Position numbers and translations under genes: made by a program. A stretch of DNA of 45,133 nucleotides from Candidatus Acetothermia bacterium. GTDB taxonomy: Bacteria > Bipolaricaulota > Bipolaricaulia > RBG-16-55-9 > DRXL01. Location: NCBI GenBank assembly GCA_016179105.1, contig JACOSB010000096.1, forward strand, positions 1 to 45,133, in the 5' to 3' direction. Below are positions 23,228-31,831 of the stretch, piece by piece. Below the pieces are notes generated by a model. It did no database searches. It saw nothing but the letters and a program-made list of their open reading frames with translations, and was not told the origin of the DNA. Each line of letters opens with the position of its first letter. Positions within the stretch are counted from its first letter, which is position 1.

Positions 23228-24505
23228 ATGCTAGACCTGAAGTTGATTCGCGAGAATCCGAAAGAGATTGAGCGGCGTCTGCAGAGGCGCGACCCCGCTA
23301 TTTCGCTCGGGAAACTTCTGGAGTACGACGAGGAGCGCCGCAAGATTATCGGCCACGTCGAAGAGAAAAAGAGTTTGCGCAACAAAGTTTCCGAGCAGGT
23401 CGGGAAACTCAAGCGCGAGAAGAAAGACGCCGAAGCCCAAAAAGTCATCGCCGAGATGGGCCAGCTCGCCGACGAGATCAAAGCGCTCGATAACAAACTC
23501 GCGCAGCTTGAAACCCAGATGAAAGATATTTTGGATCGCTTGCCGAATCTGCCTCATCCGAGCGTTCCGGTGAGCCAGAACAAATTTGACCAAAAAATTT
23601 TACGAATTCATAAAGAAAAACCCAACTTTAGTTTTGAGCCCAAGACCCACTTAGAGTTAGCCGAAACATTTGGGATGCTGGATTTCCCCCGAGCGGCCAA
23701 GATCGCCGGTTCGCGCTTCCCGCTCTATCGGGGCTGGGGCGCGCTCCTCGAGATGGGGCTTATCCAATTTATGTTCAAGTATCAGGTCGAGAAAAACGGT
23801 TACACGCCCATGATCCCTCCCTATCTCGGGAACGAAGAAAGCTTTTACGCGTCATCGCAGTTTCCCAAATTTAGAGAGCAAGTGTACGAGATCCCCGAAG
23901 ACAAACTCTTCATCAATCCGACGGCGGAGATCGTTCTCTGTAACGTGCATCGCGATGAAATTCTAGAAGCTGATCAACTGCCCATTAACTACGCGGGCTA
24001 CACGGCCTGCTTCCGCCGCGAGGCCGGCACTTATGGCGAAGAAGAGCGCGGGTTGATTCGTATGCACCAATTTAACAAAGTCGAACTCTTTAAGTTTACC
24101 AAACCCGAAGAGTCTTACGCCGAACACGAGAAGATGTGCGAGGACGCCGAAGATATTTTGAAAGAATTGGGCATCCACTATCGGGCAGCACTTTTGCCCA
24201 GCTGCGATATGGGGCTGGCAGCCGCCAAGACGATTGACTTGGAAGTCTGGATTCCCTCGCAGAATCGCTACTATGAAGTCAGTTCGGTGAGCAATTGCGA
24301 AGATTTTCAAGCGCGCCGTGGCAACATTCGCTATCGGCCCGGCAAAGATGCGAAGCCCCAGTTCGTGCACACGCTGAACGGTTCGGGTTTAGCGACTTCT
24401 CGTTTGTTTATCGCAATTATAGAAAACAACCAACAACCCGACGGCTCGGTGGTCATTCCTGAGCCTTTGCGAGATTACGTCGGGGCTGATCGCTTGAAAC
24501 CATAG
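23228..24505 (+). CDS. serS: Seryl-tRNA synthetase
   Basis: This 425-residue class II synthetase charges tRNA-Ser. The N-terminal antiparallel coiled coil (about 30-110, rich in Lys/Glu: EEKKSLRNKVSEQVGKLKRE) binds the long variable arm. Catalytic motifs include FRREAGTYGEEERGLIRMHQ (motif 2) and HTLNGSGLATSRLFIAIIEN (motif 3), ending in IPEPLRDYVG. The ATG at 23228 (MLDLKLIREN, the usual SerRS start) follows GAGGAG by 7 bases; the longer upstream frame is not native coding sequence. It is a single-gene unit. Confidence 0.96.
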   Translation: MLDLKLIRENPKEIERRLQRRDPAISLGKLLEYDEERRKIIGHVEEKKSLRNKVSEQVGKLKREKKDAEAQKVIAEMGQLADEIKALDNKLAQLETQMKDILDRLPNLPHPSVPVSQNKFDQKILRIHKEKPNFSFEPKTHLELAETFGMLDFPRAAKIAGSRFPLYRGWGALLEMGLIQFMFKYQVEKNGYTPMIPPYLGNEESFYASSQFPKFREQVYEIPEDKLFINPTAEIVLCNVHRDEILEADQLPINYAGYTACFRREAGTYGEEERGLIRMHQFNKVELFKFTKPEESYAEHEKMCEDAEDILKELGIHYRAALLPSCDMGLAAAKTIDLEVWIPSQNRYYEVSSVSNCEDFQARRGNIRYRPGKDAKPQFVHTLNGSGLATSRLFIAIIENNQQPDGSVVIPEPLRDYVGADRLKP

Positions 24506-24596
24506 TTTACTTTCGGAGTAGATTAAGTTATGTATTTGACACAGCTATTGTTCATGGATTAGTCAGTCGGACAAAAAAATGAGGAGGCCTCTTTTC

Positions 24597-25865
24597 ATGA
24601 ATCGCATCTCGCTGGTGACAGCGGTGGTCGTGATTGTTTCGCTTGCCGCAGGTATTGTTTTTGTCCTGGGTGGAGCACAGCCCTTGCCCGATTTGGTCGT
24701 CAGCGATTTTCAGATCAGTCCCGCGAATCCCAAGCCGGGCCAAGAAGTTCAGCTGACCGCAACGATCACTAATCAAGGAGCCGGTCCGGTGAATGATACG
24801 TTCGTGGTTCAATTCAACGTAGGTCGCCGTACGGTCTCTAGCCGTTTTCTCCCAGGGCTTCTCGCTGGTCAGTCGACGACCGTAGAAGCCAGCTGGGATG
24901 CCGAAATGGGAGAATTCCGGCTTCGCGTCATCGCCGACGCCTTCGGCAAAATTTTCGAGTCCAATGAAAGCAATAACGTACGCGATCGCCTGATCGACGT
25001 GAGCGATTCCGACCCGACTCAGTCGGACTTGGTCGTCAAAGCGCTCGACCTCGAGCCGAGCAACCCCAAGCCCGGTGAGACGGCAAAGATCACAGCCACA
25101 GTGGCCAACAACGGCACCGGCCCCGCTCCGGCCTTCAACGTCTCGTTCGAGGCCGATGCGAGAGTGCTCGATACTGAAAAACTTGAGGGACTTGCCGCCG
25201 GCCAAGAAACTACTCTTTCTCTGGATTGGACTGTCGAGATCGGGGAGCGCATTCTCCGTGTCAAAGCCGATCCCGACGCTAAGATCGTCGAGACCGACGA
25301 GACCAACAACGCATTCGCCAAGACGATCGATTTCGGGCCGCCGCCCGCTTCTTGCGCCCAACAAGTTCACCTAAATTTCGACGCTAAATCTCTCGATCAG
25401 CTCGAAGACGCGACCGGGCTGACGCGCGAGGCGTTGCTCGACTCGTTCATCCCCTTGATCAAGCGCAGCATAGAAAAAGACTACGACGGGATCAACGTGC
25501 GTCTCTTCTATACGCGCCCCAACGGGGCTTTCTCGACCATTCTTTTTGACCCGGAGAACAAACAGAGTATTCTGGGGCTCGCTCCGCTCGATCGCGGCAA
25601 TTTTAATAAGCGCGATACAGCGTTTGTCTTCATCGGGAGCCTCGTCGCGCGCGGCAGCTTGAACAACATCGCGCTGCCCTCCGTCGCGATTATCATCGGC
25701 AAAGTCGCTTCGCACGAGCTGGGCCACGCACTGGGCTTGGATCACAACCCGAACGGAGGGATCATGAACGCGACGGCCGAGACCAACCCGATCTCAGTCG
25801 AGTTCGAAACCTTCAAGCCCGATGATTTGGAATATTTGCGAAGAATTCTTCCGATGAATTGTTAA
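24597..25865 (+). CDS. Exported CARDB-domain metzincin-like metallopeptidase
   Basis: The protein of about 422 residues has a signal or membrane anchor (VTAVVVIVSLAAGIVFVLGG), two CARDB adhesion modules (about 30-130 and 140-245, both with LEPSNPKPGE/ISPANPKPGQ and a SNNV/TNNA end), and a C-terminal peptidase domain. HELGHALGLDH has His373, Glu374, His377, Gly380 and His383, and is followed by the Met-turn GGIMN. This is the HExxHxxGxxH zinc site of metzincins (matrixin/archaemetzincin-like). The start is ATG 24597 with AGGAGG 8 bases upstream; the ATG at 24579 overlaps that SD. A TTGACA at 24536-24541 may be the -35 box, with a weak -10. It probably works outside the cell on proteins. Confidence 0.87.
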   Translation: MNRISLVTAVVVIVSLAAGIVFVLGGAQPLPDLVVSDFQISPANPKPGQEVQLTATITNQGAGPVNDTFVVQFNVGRRTVSSRFLPGLLAGQSTTVEASWDAEMGEFRLRVIADAFGKIFESNESNNVRDRLIDVSDSDPTQSDLVVKALDLEPSNPKPGETAKITATVANNGTGPAPAFNVSFEADARVLDTEKLEGLAAGQETTLSLDWTVEIGERILRVKADPDAKIVETDETNNAFAKTIDFGPPPASCAQQVHLNFDAKSLDQLEDATGLTREALLDSFIPLIKRSIEKDYDGINVRLFYTRPNGAFSTILFDPENKQSILGLAPLDRGNFNKRDTAFVFIGSLVARGSLNNIALPSVAIIIGKVASHELGHALGLDHNPNGGIMNATAETNPISVEFETFKPDDLEYLRRILPMNC

Positions 25866-25903
25866 GCCGCCAAGGCGCAAAAAACACCAAGAGAACAAAA
25901 TTT

Positions 25904-25930
25904 CTAGAGGCGGGATGACCCCGCCCCTAC
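25904..25930. repeat. Decayed GTAGGGGCG-type palindrome, copy 5
   Basis: CTAGAGGCGGGAT and ACCCCGCCCCTAC retain the family's size and centre with mismatches. It lies between the convergent metallopeptidase and trpS ends. Confidence 0.65.
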
Positions 25931-25955
25931 GGGTCTATTGGGGGGAGGGGCAATT

Positions 25956-26957
25956 TTAGACCAATGGCCCCACACCGATCAGCTCGCGCGCCTCGGCGAG
26001 CGTCTTCTGCGCGACCTCGCGCGCGCGCTCCGCACCTTCTCTCAAAATTTTTCGTACGCTCGTCTCATCGAGCTGTGCGCGTCGCTCGCAAATCGGCTTG
26101 AGCTCAGCCATCAGCACCTCAAAGAGCGCCATCTTGAGTTTCGCGTACTGGAGCGTGCCGTTGGTATACTCGGCCTCCAGCTCCTTCAGGAGCTTGGGTG
26201 AAGCCATCAATTTGATGAGCAAGAAGAGATTCGCAACTCCAGGGCTCTTCTCTTTGCCCTGAGGCCCCGTATCTGTGACAGCTGACTTCACTTTTTTGAG
26301 AATTTCGGACTCGGGTTCGGTCAGCGAGATCGTATGTTTTGCGCCGAGGCTTTTGCTCATCTTGCGCTCCGGGTCCGCGAGAGACATGATTCTCAAGGCT
26401 TCGTTGACAATCGGCTCCGGCTCTGGGAAAAGCTCGCCAAAACGCTGGTTGAAGCGCCGCGCGATTCTCCGCGTCAGCTCGATGTGCTGGACTTGGTCCT
26501 CGCCTACGGGAATTTTACTCGCTTTGTAAATGAGAATATCGGCAGCTTGTAAGACTGGGTAAGTGAAGAGTCCACAGCTGACAAACTCTTGATGCTCGCC
26601 CTTGTCTTTGAATTGGGTCATACGTTGCAAATCACCATAAGAGGCCACGGTGCTCAAAATCCAACTGAGTTCGGTGTGCTCCGGCACTTGCGATTGCACG
26701 AAGAGCACGCACTTTTTCGGATCGATCCCGCAGGCGATGAGATCGAAGGCCATCTCGATCGTGTTGCGTTTGAGCTCTTCGGGGTCATGCTCGACCGTGA
26801 TCGCGTGATAGTCCACGATCGCGTAAAAGCAGCGATATTTTTCTAGCATCGCCACGGCATTCTTGACCATGCCCAGATAATTCCCGAGATGAAGCGTGCC
26901 AGTGGGCTGGATACCGGAGAGAACTGTTTCTTTGGGATGAGAAGAGGACTTGCTCAC
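25956..26957 (-). CDS. trpS: Tryptophanyl-tRNA synthetase
   Basis: This class I synthetase has the HIGH-type segment SGIQPTGTLHLGNYLG and the KMSKS motif in DPERKMSKSLGAK; HVSLSWILSTV and DQVQHIELTRRIA-type substrate segments are also present. The GTG at 26957 (VSKSSSHPKETVLSG) gives 333 residues, the normal length. It lies 7 bases after the stop of a 17-codon leader ORF, so translation may be coupled. A GTG at 26999 would add 14 residues not seen in the family and has no SD. The promoter upstream is a perfect consensus. Confidence 0.94.
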   Translation of the reverse strand: MSKSSSHPKETVLSGIQPTGTLHLGNYLGMVKNAVAMLEKYRCFYAIVDYHAITVEHDPEELKRNTIEMAFDLIACGIDPKKCVLFVQSQVPEHTELSWILSTVASYGDLQRMTQFKDKGEHQEFVSCGLFTYPVLQAADILIYKASKIPVGEDQVQHIELTRRIARRFNQRFGELFPEPEPIVNEALRIMSLADPERKMSKSLGAKHTISLTEPESEILKKVKSAVTDTGPQGKEKSPGVANLFLLIKLMASPKLLKELEAEYTNGTLQYAKLKMALFEVLMAELKPICERRAQLDETSVRKILREGAERAREVAQKTLAEARELIGVGPLV

Positions 26958-26964
26958 GATAAGT

Positions 26965-27018
26965 TTAGAAGGAGAGATCGACCGACCAAAGACGTTCACT
27001 GGTTGCTTTATGAACCAT
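26965..27018 (-). CDS. Putative 17-codon trpS leader peptide
   Basis: The frame reads MVHKATSERLWSVDLSF then TAA. AAGGATGG sits about 5 bases before its ATG, a better ribosome site than any at trpS itself. It contains one Trp codon (position 11) and stops 7 bases before the likely trpS GTG. It could couple or attenuate trpS translation in response to tryptophan charging. A single Trp is weak evidence, so this is a candidate only. Confidence 0.45.
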   Translation of the reverse strand: MVHKATSERLWSVDLSF

Positions 27019-27051
27019 AAAAACCATCCTTTGTGTGTGAAATGTGGGTTG

Positions 27052-27080
27052 ATTATACGTTTGAGACGAAATTATGTCAA
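27052..27080 (-). promoter_or_regulatory. Perfect consensus sigma70 promoter for trpS
   Basis: On the minus strand, TTGACA (27080-27075), exactly 17 bases, then TATAAT (27057-27052). The predicted start near 27045 leaves about 27 bases to the leader ORF. A palindrome overlaps the upstream edge of the -35 box. Confidence 0.85.
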
Positions 27081-27103
27081 GCATGAATTACAAATTCATG
27101 CTT
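27079..27103. promoter_or_regulatory. Palindrome overlapping the trpS -35 box
   Basis: AAGCATGAATT (27079-27089) and AATTCATGCTT (27093-27103) are exact complements around ACA. The left arm includes the first two bases of the -35 hexamer. Its size and position suit a dimeric regulator. The 250 bases beyond it to 27356 show no gene. Confidence 0.6.
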
Positions 27104-27356
27104 CGAGTGTGAGGGCAGTTACACTCTTCTCAACGCACCACCGGTATAATTGAAGATTAGGAAAGGGGCTGTCCGTTTCGACTGAGGTTTTGCCTATCTC
27201 TCCTACCTTTTTATAGGCCCAAGAGATGGGATTTTTCCTCAATGCTGGGAGGCGGGCAGCCAATTTCTTTCTTTAGTAGGAAATTAACCCCAGAGTTCGC
27301 AGAGAAATTTTTTGTAGGAGCGGTGCTCGCTTTAGGCAAAACAGTATTAGCGGTTC

Positions 27357-28886
27357 TTATTTCGCCGTATTGAGTAGGATCGAGAGCGACCCACTTGCGT
27401 GCAACGGAAAGCTCGCCAGTGTGTTCAGCGTGATCGCATCCAAATCCCCATCCCCATCAACGTCGGCCAAGATTAATTTACGAGGGACGAGCTGCCCCGG
27501 CCCCAACGAGAAGAAGCTGGGTTCATAAAAATTGCCTGCGCCATCGCCTCTCAAGAACGCGATGCTCGCAGCGCCTGCGCCGCTGACAGCGACTACAACA
27601 TCCAAGTTCCCATCAGCGTCTACATCCGCGACTTGTAGGCCGACGGGGTTACGATCGATCGTCGCATCTCTCGGTTTATCCAGCCCCGCGCCTCCCGCGC
27701 CCAGTAAGAAAAGCCGGAGCGCAAACGAATTCGACGCTTCTACCGGGAGTGCAATATCGAGATCGCTGTCCTTGTTAAAATCACCGAAGCCCAAGCTCCC
27801 ACGGGATTCTATGGCCTGTGTCTGCTGAGTCCCCAGCAGATGGAAGTCTCCAGTGCCGTCGCCACTCAGTAACGTCAATCCTCCAGATTTATCCAGTACG
27901 GCGAGATCGGGAATCTCGTCATGGTTGAGGTCTGCGATCTCCAGGGCCGTGATCGGCCAACGGCCTATGTCTATGTCTTGAGGGTCTTCAAACTCGCCCT
28001 GGCCGTCTCCTAAAATAACGGTTAGCTTGGTAGGGAAAGAATTGCCAATCACAATATCTAAATGTTTGTCTTGATTAAAATCGGCCAGACGGACTATTGC
28101 CGGGAAGCGATAACCCAAACTAATCGTCTCACGCTTCGGGAAGTCCCCCTTTCCATCTCCGAAAAAGATTGTGAGGTCTTTGCTGATGCTGTTCGCGACG
28201 ACGATATCCAAATGCCCATCTTCGTCGAGATCACCCAGCGCCAGCGAGACGGGGCCGTCGCCGACTTCGAGAGCGCGCTGCGCTCGCACTTCAGTTAAAT
28301 TGGGCCCAGGCCCCAAGACTTTTTCTCCGAACTGCCCGTGACCGTTGCCGAACAGAACGAAGAGCGAATCTGCCGAGCCCATCGTGGGCTGAGTCAGTAT
28401 CACATCCACAAACCCATCTTCATTCACGTCGCCAAGGGCGAGGTCCGAAGGGTTCCATTCTGCTTGAAAATAGATCGTCTGAGCGGAGGCAAACTGAAGA
28501 TTATTCGGAGGGGATGTAGGCGATGGCTCGGGCGGCAAGACGCTCACCACGACGGACGCCGACCCAGTGTATCCTTGCTGATCAACGACTGTGAGCGTGG
28601 CCGTAAATTCTCTGTTCTGTTCGTAACTGTGTGCAGTCTTTGCGCCGCTGCCGGAAGAACCATCCCCAAAATCCCAGCGGTAAGAGACGAGCGGAGCTTG
28701 CTGCGTATCATATGAGCCTGATCCATCGAACTGGACCTTGAGTATGCTATAACCTCGAGTGGGATCGGCTTTGATGACGGCGACCGGCGTCGGCACCGGA
28801 ATATAGACTACCCTGGAACATGCAGACAGAACGCTGAGCAAAATGATCAATAACCCAATCTTGGAAACCCACTGAAAGACTTTCAC
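27357..28886 (-). CDS. PKD and VCBS/FG-GAP repeat lipoprotein (beta-propeller)
   Basis: The 509-residue protein has a lipoprotein signal with LSACS (Cys23). A PKD-type domain (about 40-115: VQFDGSGSYDTQQAPLVSYR, WDFGDGSSG) and a Pro/Ser linker follow. Next come seven VCBS/FG-GAP units, each with a calcium-loop pattern such as GDVNEDGFVDVIL, GDLDEDGHLDIVVAN, ADFNQDKHLDIVIGN, ADLNHDEIPDLAVLD, GDFNKDSDLDIALPV, ADVDADGNLDVVVAV and ADVDGDGDLDAITLN. Seven units suggest one complete propeller. It starts with GTG after AAGGAGAG. It is a surface binding protein; the ligand is unknown. Confidence 0.9.
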   Translation of the reverse strand: MKVFQWVSKIGLLIILLSVLSACSRVVYIPVPTPVAVIKADPTRGYSILKVQFDGSGSYDTQQAPLVSYRWDFGDGSSGSGAKTAHSYEQNREFTATLTVVDQQGYTGSASVVVSVLPPEPSPTSPPNNLQFASAQTIYFQAEWNPSDLALGDVNEDGFVDVILTQPTMGSADSLFVLFGNGHGQFGEKVLGPGPNLTEVRAQRALEVGDGPVSLALGDLDEDGHLDIVVANSISKDLTIFFGDGKGDFPKRETISLGYRFPAIVRLADFNQDKHLDIVIGNSFPTKLTVILGDGQGEFEDPQDIDIGRWPITALEIADLNHDEIPDLAVLDKSGGLTLLSGDGTGDFHLLGTQQTQAIESRGSLGFGDFNKDSDLDIALPVEASNSFALRLFLLGAGGAGLDKPRDATIDRNPVGLQVADVDADGNLDVVVAVSGAGAASIAFLRGDGAGNFYEPSFFSLGPGQLVPRKLILADVDGDGDLDAITLNTLASFPLHASGSLSILLNTAK

Positions 28887-29254
28887 GATGCTCTCTCCTT
28901 TTTCCCCGGCGGGAGTGAGTCCCGGCTCACAGGCAAGTGATGCAATTTACGTTAATGCGATCGGAGGAGCAGCGTCTGTAACGTAGGTGACGCCTAAAGA
29001 GAGCTGGGACGAGGATCACCGCGCGATCGTCCCACCGTTCAACGTTTTGGTGACCGTTTTCTTGTCTCGGCTTTTAGAGATTATTCCCCGCATTTTGTTC
29101 TCGTTTGTGATTCTCTCTCCAGCCAGGTTAACATAGATCAAGATGGACCTAGTCTTTTGGTTAAGTTAGACAGTGCTGCTGTGATGTAGTCTTGCTGTTA
29201 ACGGTAGCACCGCAGCACGTCAACACTGCAACACTTTTGAGAAAGGAGCGTACA
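28887..29254. other. 368-base divergent spacer
   Basis: This holds the upstream regions of the VCBS lipoprotein (minus) and YedK (plus). The only clear structure is an 8-bp inverted repeat, TGGGACGA (29005-29012) and TCGTCCCA (29027-29034), about 120 bases upstream of the lipoprotein start. I see no promoter worth calling and no small gene. Confidence 0.4.
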
Positions 29255-29920
29255 ATGTGCGGACGGTTCACCCTTAAATCTGATCCAGAAGAGATTGAAG
29301 AAACGTTCGGTGCAAAAGTCCCTGTGAATTACGCGCCTCACTACAATATCGCTCCGACGCAAGATGTCTTGGTATTGCTCGGCGACGGTTCGCCACGTAT
29401 CGAAGCATTCCGTTGGGGACTGATTCCCTCGTGGGCCAAGGATGAGAAGATTGGGAACAAGCTCATCAACGCCCGCGCCGAGACGATTTTTGAAAAACCG
29501 AGTTTTCGCTCTGCTGTGAAATCGCGGCGCTGCCTGGTAATCGCCGACGGCTTTTACGAATGGCGCCAGACGGAGCTGGGGAAGAGACCGATGCACATTC
29601 GATTAAAATCTAAAGAGCCGTTCGGGTTCGCGGGCTTATGGGAGTCGTGGAATTCTCCGGAGGGCAAAGTCATTAAGACGTGCACAATCGTCACGACCGA
29701 TCCCAATGAATTGATGAAAGCCATCCATAATCGGATGCCGGTGATTCTCTCTAAAGAGCTTCAAGAGATCTGGCTCGATGCAAAATTAAAAACTCAAGCC
29801 GAGCTGGAGCTGGTGCTCCAGGCTTATCCTGCGAAAGAGATGGAAGCGTACGAAGTCTCGCGCTTGGTGAATTCCCCAACGAATGACAAACCCGAGTGCG
29901 TTGAGCCGGTGGGGGCGTAG
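29255..29920 (+). CDS. yedK: SRAP-family protein (YedK/HMCES), abasic-site DNA-protein crosslinker
   Basis: The 221-residue protein begins MCGRFTL, where Cys2 becomes N-terminal after Met removal and forms the thiazolidine crosslink with abasic sites in single-stranded DNA. Other family residues are visible: YNIAPTQ, WGLIPSWAKD, INARAET, DGFYEWR (catalytic Glu), FAGLWE and HNRMPVIL (catalytic His). GAAAGGAG lies 7 bases upstream of the ATG at 29255; the frame upstream has no SD and would hide Cys2, so it is not used. It is single-gene, and no SOS box was recognised. Confidence 0.94.
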   Translation: MCGRFTLKSDPEEIEETFGAKVPVNYAPHYNIAPTQDVLVLLGDGSPRIEAFRWGLIPSWAKDEKIGNKLINARAETIFEKPSFRSAVKSRRCLVIADGFYEWRQTELGKRPMHIRLKSKEPFGFAGLWESWNSPEGKVIKTCTIVTTDPNELMKAIHNRMPVILSKELQEIWLDAKLKTQAELELVLQAYPAKEMEAYEVSRLVNSPTNDKPECVEPVGA

Positions 29921-30298
29921 AATCACGAAGGGCATGGAAACCGCTCCTATCTTCTTCCGTGGAGTTTCTGAGTTTTACGCGATTCAAAGTGGATAAGATT
30001 CGACGTTGCGTCGTACTCTCTCTATTCTCTAGGCTGAAAGCCTAGCGTATAGCTCCTGTCCAGGTGAGAAGAGGGAGAGCACTATAGCAAATTTGACAGT
30101 ATATAGTGCTCTCGTACCTCGACTACCCTGTCAACGACACATTACTCTCCAGAATCGTTAGCGCTCGATACCCGAAATCTTTTGACAGGACGCTATGGCC
30201 GTCGTCGGCTATTACCAGAATACATAAAAGGTCGCGTGGGAAGGAGGGTGCATGACCACCTTTCATTGAAATACCTATGCAGCCCGTGAGCACTACCC
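29921..30298. other. Spacer with decayed GAATCACG repeat and F-repeat copy A
   Basis: The stop of YedK is followed by a degenerate copy of the GAATCACGGAA inverted repeat (to about 29985). F-repeat copy A (30023-30152) is next, then about 145 bases without recognisable features before the end of the minus-strand exported-protein gene. TTGACAG occurs twice (near 30093 and 30182), without good -10 partners. Confidence 0.5.
30023..30152. repeat. F repeat, copy A
   Basis: It contains ATTCTCTAGGCTGAAAGCC, TAGCGTATAGCTCCTGTCC, then CTCGTACCTCGACTACCCTG and ACGACACATTAC. The same order occurs at 33673-33776 (copy B), and its first half occurs at 38124-38176 (copy C). Confidence 0.8.
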
Positions 30299-31405
30299 TT
30301 AATAGAATTGGCAAACTAAAACCCACATCGACTGACGTGCGGGGGGCGGCGCCATAACGATTCCGAGCGCTGAGGGGACGCAGCCAGGCACTCCGCCCCC
30401 CTGGAAGCCCCACGCAGTGGGGCTAAAGCCAGTAGGTCCACCTCCTGGATCCACTGCACTAGCAGGCCCAGCGACGGCGGGCCCAGCGGCGGGGAGCCCC
30501 AAAGGATCACACCTGGCCTCACCGGTAAATGAATTAGGTGGTGCAGGTGGTACTGGTACTGGCCCACCCCAAATCGCGGTGTTGACCCTGACATTCGCGG
30601 CCGCTAGTGCGCCCGGTGGGAGTACTGCTCCTGGCGGTTGTGGCACCGCTCCTGCCACGCATATGAAAGGTCCAGGTATTAAAACCTGTATGATTGGTGG
30701 AGGTAGAACAGCAGGTGGAACTCCTGCACCGAGTCGTATTAGCCTGAAGCGCGGGGTGGCCACTGGAGGAGCAGCTCGTAACACGATTGGAACTATACTA
30801 TGACATATCAGAGGAATGATCATTAGAGTTCCTCCAAGTACCGGTAGTTCCTTAGGAATGACACCGCTGATGACTCCAACAATGTCGAAACCATCAGAGA
30901 TTCTGAATGTCATCTGAACGGGCACTAGGGCTGGCGACAAAGACGGCAGGTTTTCTTGGCTTATCGCAAGGCGGAAAGAGATCTCCCCATCGCTGTTTTT
31001 GTTCAAGATGACGGAAGCCACAGTACTAGGCTCTAAGCTGAAAGTAATCACGCCGGTCGACGGTCCGCCTATTGTCGGTGGCTTCGGATGGCCCTTGAAG
31101 TTAAGATTGAGAAGTAGTGACGTGTCCGCGGTCGGCAGAAAGATAAACTCCATTGAACCTTCTACTAGTTCATATTTGAGGACCGGATCAAACCCAAAGA
31201 ATTCAGCGAAGTTGTAGTGATCTATAGACGTTGTTAACTCACAAAGAATAAGAGGGGTTGTCGGCTCACTAAAGTGCTCACTCATTCCTTCACTTCTGCT
31301 GTTTCCTGCCTGTGCCAGTTGATCGCCATTACTGACTGAAAGCGCTCCTGCGAGAACGAGCGCTAACAACACCCACTTCCCACCAGCTGCGTTGTTCTTC
31401 AACAT
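30299..31405 (-). CDS. Exported protein of unknown function, Pro/Gly-rich C-terminus
   Basis: I do not recognise a family. The 368-residue protein has a signal peptide (GGKWVLLALVLAGALSVSNG). A beta-rich middle region (about 40-220, with FIFLPTADTSLLLNLNFKG and VPVQMTFRISDGFDIVGVIS) is followed by a Pro/Ala/Gly-rich tail containing several Cys and ending WVLVCQFY. The start is ATG 31405, preceded by GAGGAGGAGG at 6-7 bases; the GTG at 31423 is inside that SD. Upstream is the complete L leader, and downstream is F-repeat copy A. The N-terminal style differs from the other L-preceded gene, so the shared part is the flank and not the protein. Confidence 0.65.
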   Translation of the reverse strand: MLKNNAAGGKWVLLALVLAGALSVSNGDQLAQAGNSRSEGMSEHFSEPTTPLILCELTTSIDHYNFAEFFGFDPVLKYELVEGSMEFIFLPTADTSLLLNLNFKGHPKPPTIGGPSTGVITFSLEPSTVASVILNKNSDGEISFRLAISQENLPSLSPALVPVQMTFRISDGFDIVGVISGVIPKELPVLGGTLMIIPLICHSIVPIVLRAAPPVATPRFRLIRLGAGVPPAVLPPPIIQVLIPGPFICVAGAVPQPPGAVLPPGALAAANVRVNTAIWGGPVPVPPAPPNSFTGEARCDPLGLPAAGPAVAGPASAVDPGGGPTGFSPTAWGFQGGGVPGCVPSALGIVMAPPPARQSMWVLVCQFY

Positions 31406-31427
31406 AGTAAACCTCCTCCTCACGTTG

Positions 31428-31702
31428 GGTACTTATAGAGCGCCCCAGCTCGGCGCTGAATGTGATCGGCTTAAGCGTCTTATTCTTGCTGATCTCACCT
31501 CCTACTGACGTCAAGTATAGACTCTCGATGTCCGATACATGTCCGATGACGAAATCGCATATTGGAAGATGCAAATTAGCTATAACGGACTCGATCACAG
31601 AGACAAAATACCTCCACCTTTAAGATGCATCTGTGCTTAAAGCACCACGCCCTATGGGTTCGTTCAATGAAGTAGGATTTGACACTCAGCCGAGCGGCTT
31701 AA
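31428..31702 (-). repeat. L leader repeat, copy 1 (promoter and 5' untranslated region)
   Basis: About 275 bases, nearly identical to 37572-37867 except for a 20-base indel. It ends about 22 bases before the start of each gene. Shared elements on the minus strand are: a GTGCTTTAAGCAC palindrome (31633-31645), direct repeats of TATCGGACAT type, a TATACT -10-like box (31519-31514), GATCAGCAAGAATAAGA, and the AGCGCC...GGCGCT hairpin with AAGTACC near the gene. No known riboswitch recognised. Confidence 0.85.
31514..31519 (-). promoter_or_regulatory. -10-like TATACT in L leader copy 1
   Basis: TATACT is conserved in both L copies (also 37686-37681). No -35 hexamer is visible at 16-18 bases. Instead a direct repeat (CATCGGACATG, TATCGGACATC) lies there, as expected for an activator-dependent promoter. 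The predicted leader would be about 100 bases. Confidence 0.4.
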
Positions 31703-31831
31703 GCAGGTGAGATGAGGATTACGCTGTGCGCTGTGCCTTGTTGGCGAAGAAGGCATGGGGTCATGATGGCGATTTGTAAAACCATCACAATTATAGTAAA
31801 AGAAGAAAATCTCAAGAGTAGGGAGGGTCTT

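Noticed and set aside
27000-27356. CRISPR or other regular repeat array
   Set aside because: No regularly spaced direct repeats here or elsewhere in the window; only single palindromes.
31428-31702. Known riboswitch (c-di-GMP, SAM, cobalamin, FMN) in the L leader
   Set aside because: None of the conserved core sequences I know for these classes is present; left as an unidentified leader.
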